From contig CAXUHK010000227.1 in the NCBI GenBank assembly GCA_964250775.1, positions 1 through 5,613 on the forward strand: a stretch of DNA of 5,613 nucleotides, written 5' to 3'. The notes under the pieces are model-generated. The model was given only the letters and a program-made list of their open reading frames with translations. It made no database searches and had not been told where the DNA came from. The DNA comes from CAVRQM01 sp964250775 (lineage in GTDB: Bacteria > Pseudomonadota > Alphaproteobacteria > Acetobacterales > Acetobacteraceae). Shown here piece by piece: positions 4,674 to 5,613 of this stretch. How positions within the stretch are numbered: position 1 is the stretch's first letter; every line of letters begins with the position of its first letter. The translations under genes were made by a program, and so were the position numbers.

Positions 4674-5613
4674 CTACAATCCGGAACGATCAAGCCGGAT
4701 GATCGAAACCGCCGCGCCGGCCGCCGCCGCCGGGGCGTGCGGCGGGCGCACGATCAGGCAGTCCGCCTGCGCCAGCGCCCGCAGCATCGACGAGTCCTGG
4801 CGGGGCAGGGCGCTCGCGACCAGCGTGCCATCCGGGCGCCGCTCCAGCCGGGCGCGCAGGTAGTCGGCGCGGACATCGTTGGCCGCCAGGGCAACCCCGG
4901 CCGACGCGCGCTCGACCGGCGGCGGATCGCCGGGCAGGCCGCTCAATCGCTCGACCGCCGGGATCGCGAACAGGATCGCCGTGACCAGGGCGGAAACCGG
5001 GTTGCCCGGCAGGCCGATCAGCGGCAGCCCTTGCATCCAGCCATGCAGCAGCGGCTTGCCCGGCCGCATCGCGACCTTCCAGAAATCCAGTGCCAGGCCC
5101 TGCTCCTGGAACGCCTGCCGCACCAGGTCGTGGTCGCCGACGCTGGCGCCGCCCGTGGTCAGCAGCAGGTCGCAGCCACGCGCCGCCGCCGCCGCCGCCG
5201 CCAGTGCCGCGCGGTCGTCGCCGGCCACCGGCCGCACCGTCGGCTCGCCCCCGCGGCCCGGCACCAGCGCCGCCACCCCCGGCGCGGTGGAGCTGACCAG
5301 CCCGCCACCCGGGATCGCCGCCCNNNNNNNNNNGCGAGCCAGGGATGGTTGCCGGCTGCGGCCAAGCCGATCTGGCGCGCGCCCAGGCGCTGTCCAGCCG
5401 CGATGAGCAGGTCGCCGGCCGCGAAATCCTGGCCGGCGCGCCGGATGTGGCGGCCGGGTTGCGCCGCCTCGGCCAGGACCACGGTGTCGCGGCACCGCTC
5501 CACGTCCTCCTGCAGCACCACGCAGTCGGCACCCGCCGGCATGACGCTGCCGGTGAACAGCCGCAGCGCCGCGTCGCCCTCGATGCGGCCGGACCAAGGA
5601 TGCCCGGCCGGCG
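4674..5613 (-). CDS. moeA: Molybdopterin molybdenumtransferase MoeA, 5' end outside window and internal gap
   Basis: MoeA inserts molybdate into adenylylated molybdopterin in molybdenum cofactor synthesis. The N-terminal part, roughly the first 80-90 residues, lies beyond the right edge. Visible before the gap is LRLFTGSVMPAGADCVVLQE, then GRHIRRAGQDF and ARQIGLAAAG, matching the central MoeA domain. After the gap come the molybdopterin-binding block LLTTGGASVGDHDLV, DFWKVAMRPGKP, GLPGNPVSA, and a C-terminal domain containing RADYLRARLE and LPRQDSSMLRALAQADCLI. Ten N at 5324-5333 separate two reading frames that differ by one base, so the break reflects missing sequence rather than a true frameshift. 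The expected STGDEL-type strand and loop are absent and must lie in the gap. Stop is TAG at 4674-4676, followed by lexA on the same strand. Identity is secure; the sequence given cannot be translated as one piece. Confidence 0.93.
   Translation of the reverse strand, partial: AGRASLVRPHRGRRGAAAVHRQRHAGGCRLRGAAGGRGAVPRHRGPGRGGATRPPHPARRPGFRGRRPAHRGWTAPGRAPDRLGRSRQPSLARXXXXAAIPGGGLVSSTAPGVAALVPGRGGEPTVRPVAGDDRAALAAAAAAARGCDLLLTTGGASVGDHDLVRQAFQEQGLALDFWKVAMRPGKPLLHGWMQGLPLIGLPGNPVSALVTAILFAIPAVERLSGLPGDPPPVERASAGVALAANDVRADYLRARLERRPDGTLVASALPRQDSSMLRALAQADCLIVRPPHAPAAAAGAAVSIIRLDRSGL
5182..5202. repeat. (GCC)7 trinucleotide repeat within moeA
   Basis: Seven perfect GCC units on the plus strand encode a run of seven alanines in MoeA, in the helix preceding the GGASVG block. 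The helix tolerates alanine, and the run is in frame, so this looks like a small coding microsatellite that could vary in length by whole codons. Confidence 0.7.
5324..5333. other. Assembly gap (10 N) inside moeA
   Basis: Ten undetermined bases join two well-conserved MoeA segments that are in different frames. To restore one frame the true gap must have a length equal to 2 modulo 3. Family comparison suggests about 20 or more residues (the region with the conserved TGDEL motif) are missing, so the gap is probably much longer than 10 bases. Confidence 0.9.

Noticed and set aside
4626..4680. Two TACAAT -10-like hexamers on the plus strand (4626-4631 and 4675-4680)
   Set aside because: Neither has a -35 partner at suitable spacing, and no plus-strand gene follows; downstream sequence is moeA on the minus strand.
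4720..4733. Short GCC-rich tract near the moeA 3' end as a terminator or repeat element
   Set aside because: It encodes an alanine-rich stretch in the conserved C-terminus of MoeA, has no stem-loop with a T run, and is within normal codon use for this GC level.

Overview
The window is a very GC-rich bacterial fragment of seven recognisable genes packed almost without gaps. The best taxonomic signal is the lexA locus. The LexA protein starts MLTRKQHELL, has a long linker before its Ala-Gly cleavage site, lies directly downstream of moeA, and has a perfect GTTC-N7-GTTC operator in its promoter. That combination is typical of Alphaproteobacteria. With the high GC, a Rhodospirillales/Acetobacterales-type organism is my best guess (inference). 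Assembly quality is imperfect: the left edge is a run of G and C homopolymers, and a 10-N scaffold gap interrupts the last gene.

Layout, left to right. (1) Positions 1-597, plus strand: C-terminal part of an asparagine synthase-like amidotransferase, cut by the left edge. (2) Positions 594-1469, minus: a glycosyltransferase family 9 (heptosyltransferase-like) protein whose stop codon overlaps that of the first gene. Together these suggest the edge of a surface-polysaccharide region. (3) Positions 1466-2050, minus: a FrnE-type DsbA-family thiol oxidoreductase with a CPWC active site, overlapping the glycosyltransferase start. (4) Positions 2157-3071, minus: a LysR-family regulator. (5) Positions 3199-3867, plus: a peroxiredoxin-like protein with a CPFC active site, divergent from the regulator across an AT-richer control region. 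(6) Positions 3861-4580, minus: LexA, convergent with and overlapping the peroxiredoxin gene. (7) Positions 4674-5613, minus: MoeA (molybdopterin molybdenumtransferase), whose N-terminus lies beyond the window.

How they fit together: genes 3-5 look like a small thiol-redox module, a LysR regulator with a divergent peroxiredoxin-like target and a disulfide oxidoreductase downstream in the regulator's own direction. It sits between a polysaccharide locus and the conserved moeA-lexA pair. LexA appears to be autoregulated through an SOS box overlapping its own -10 element. There is no mobile element, CRISPR array, tRNA or rRNA, and no gene-free stretch above 300 bases. I see no strong candidate for a wholly new system. 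The points most worth checking are an apparent in-frame internal deletion in the FrnE-like protein, a possible CTG start coupled to its stop codon, and the two convergent stop-codon overlaps.
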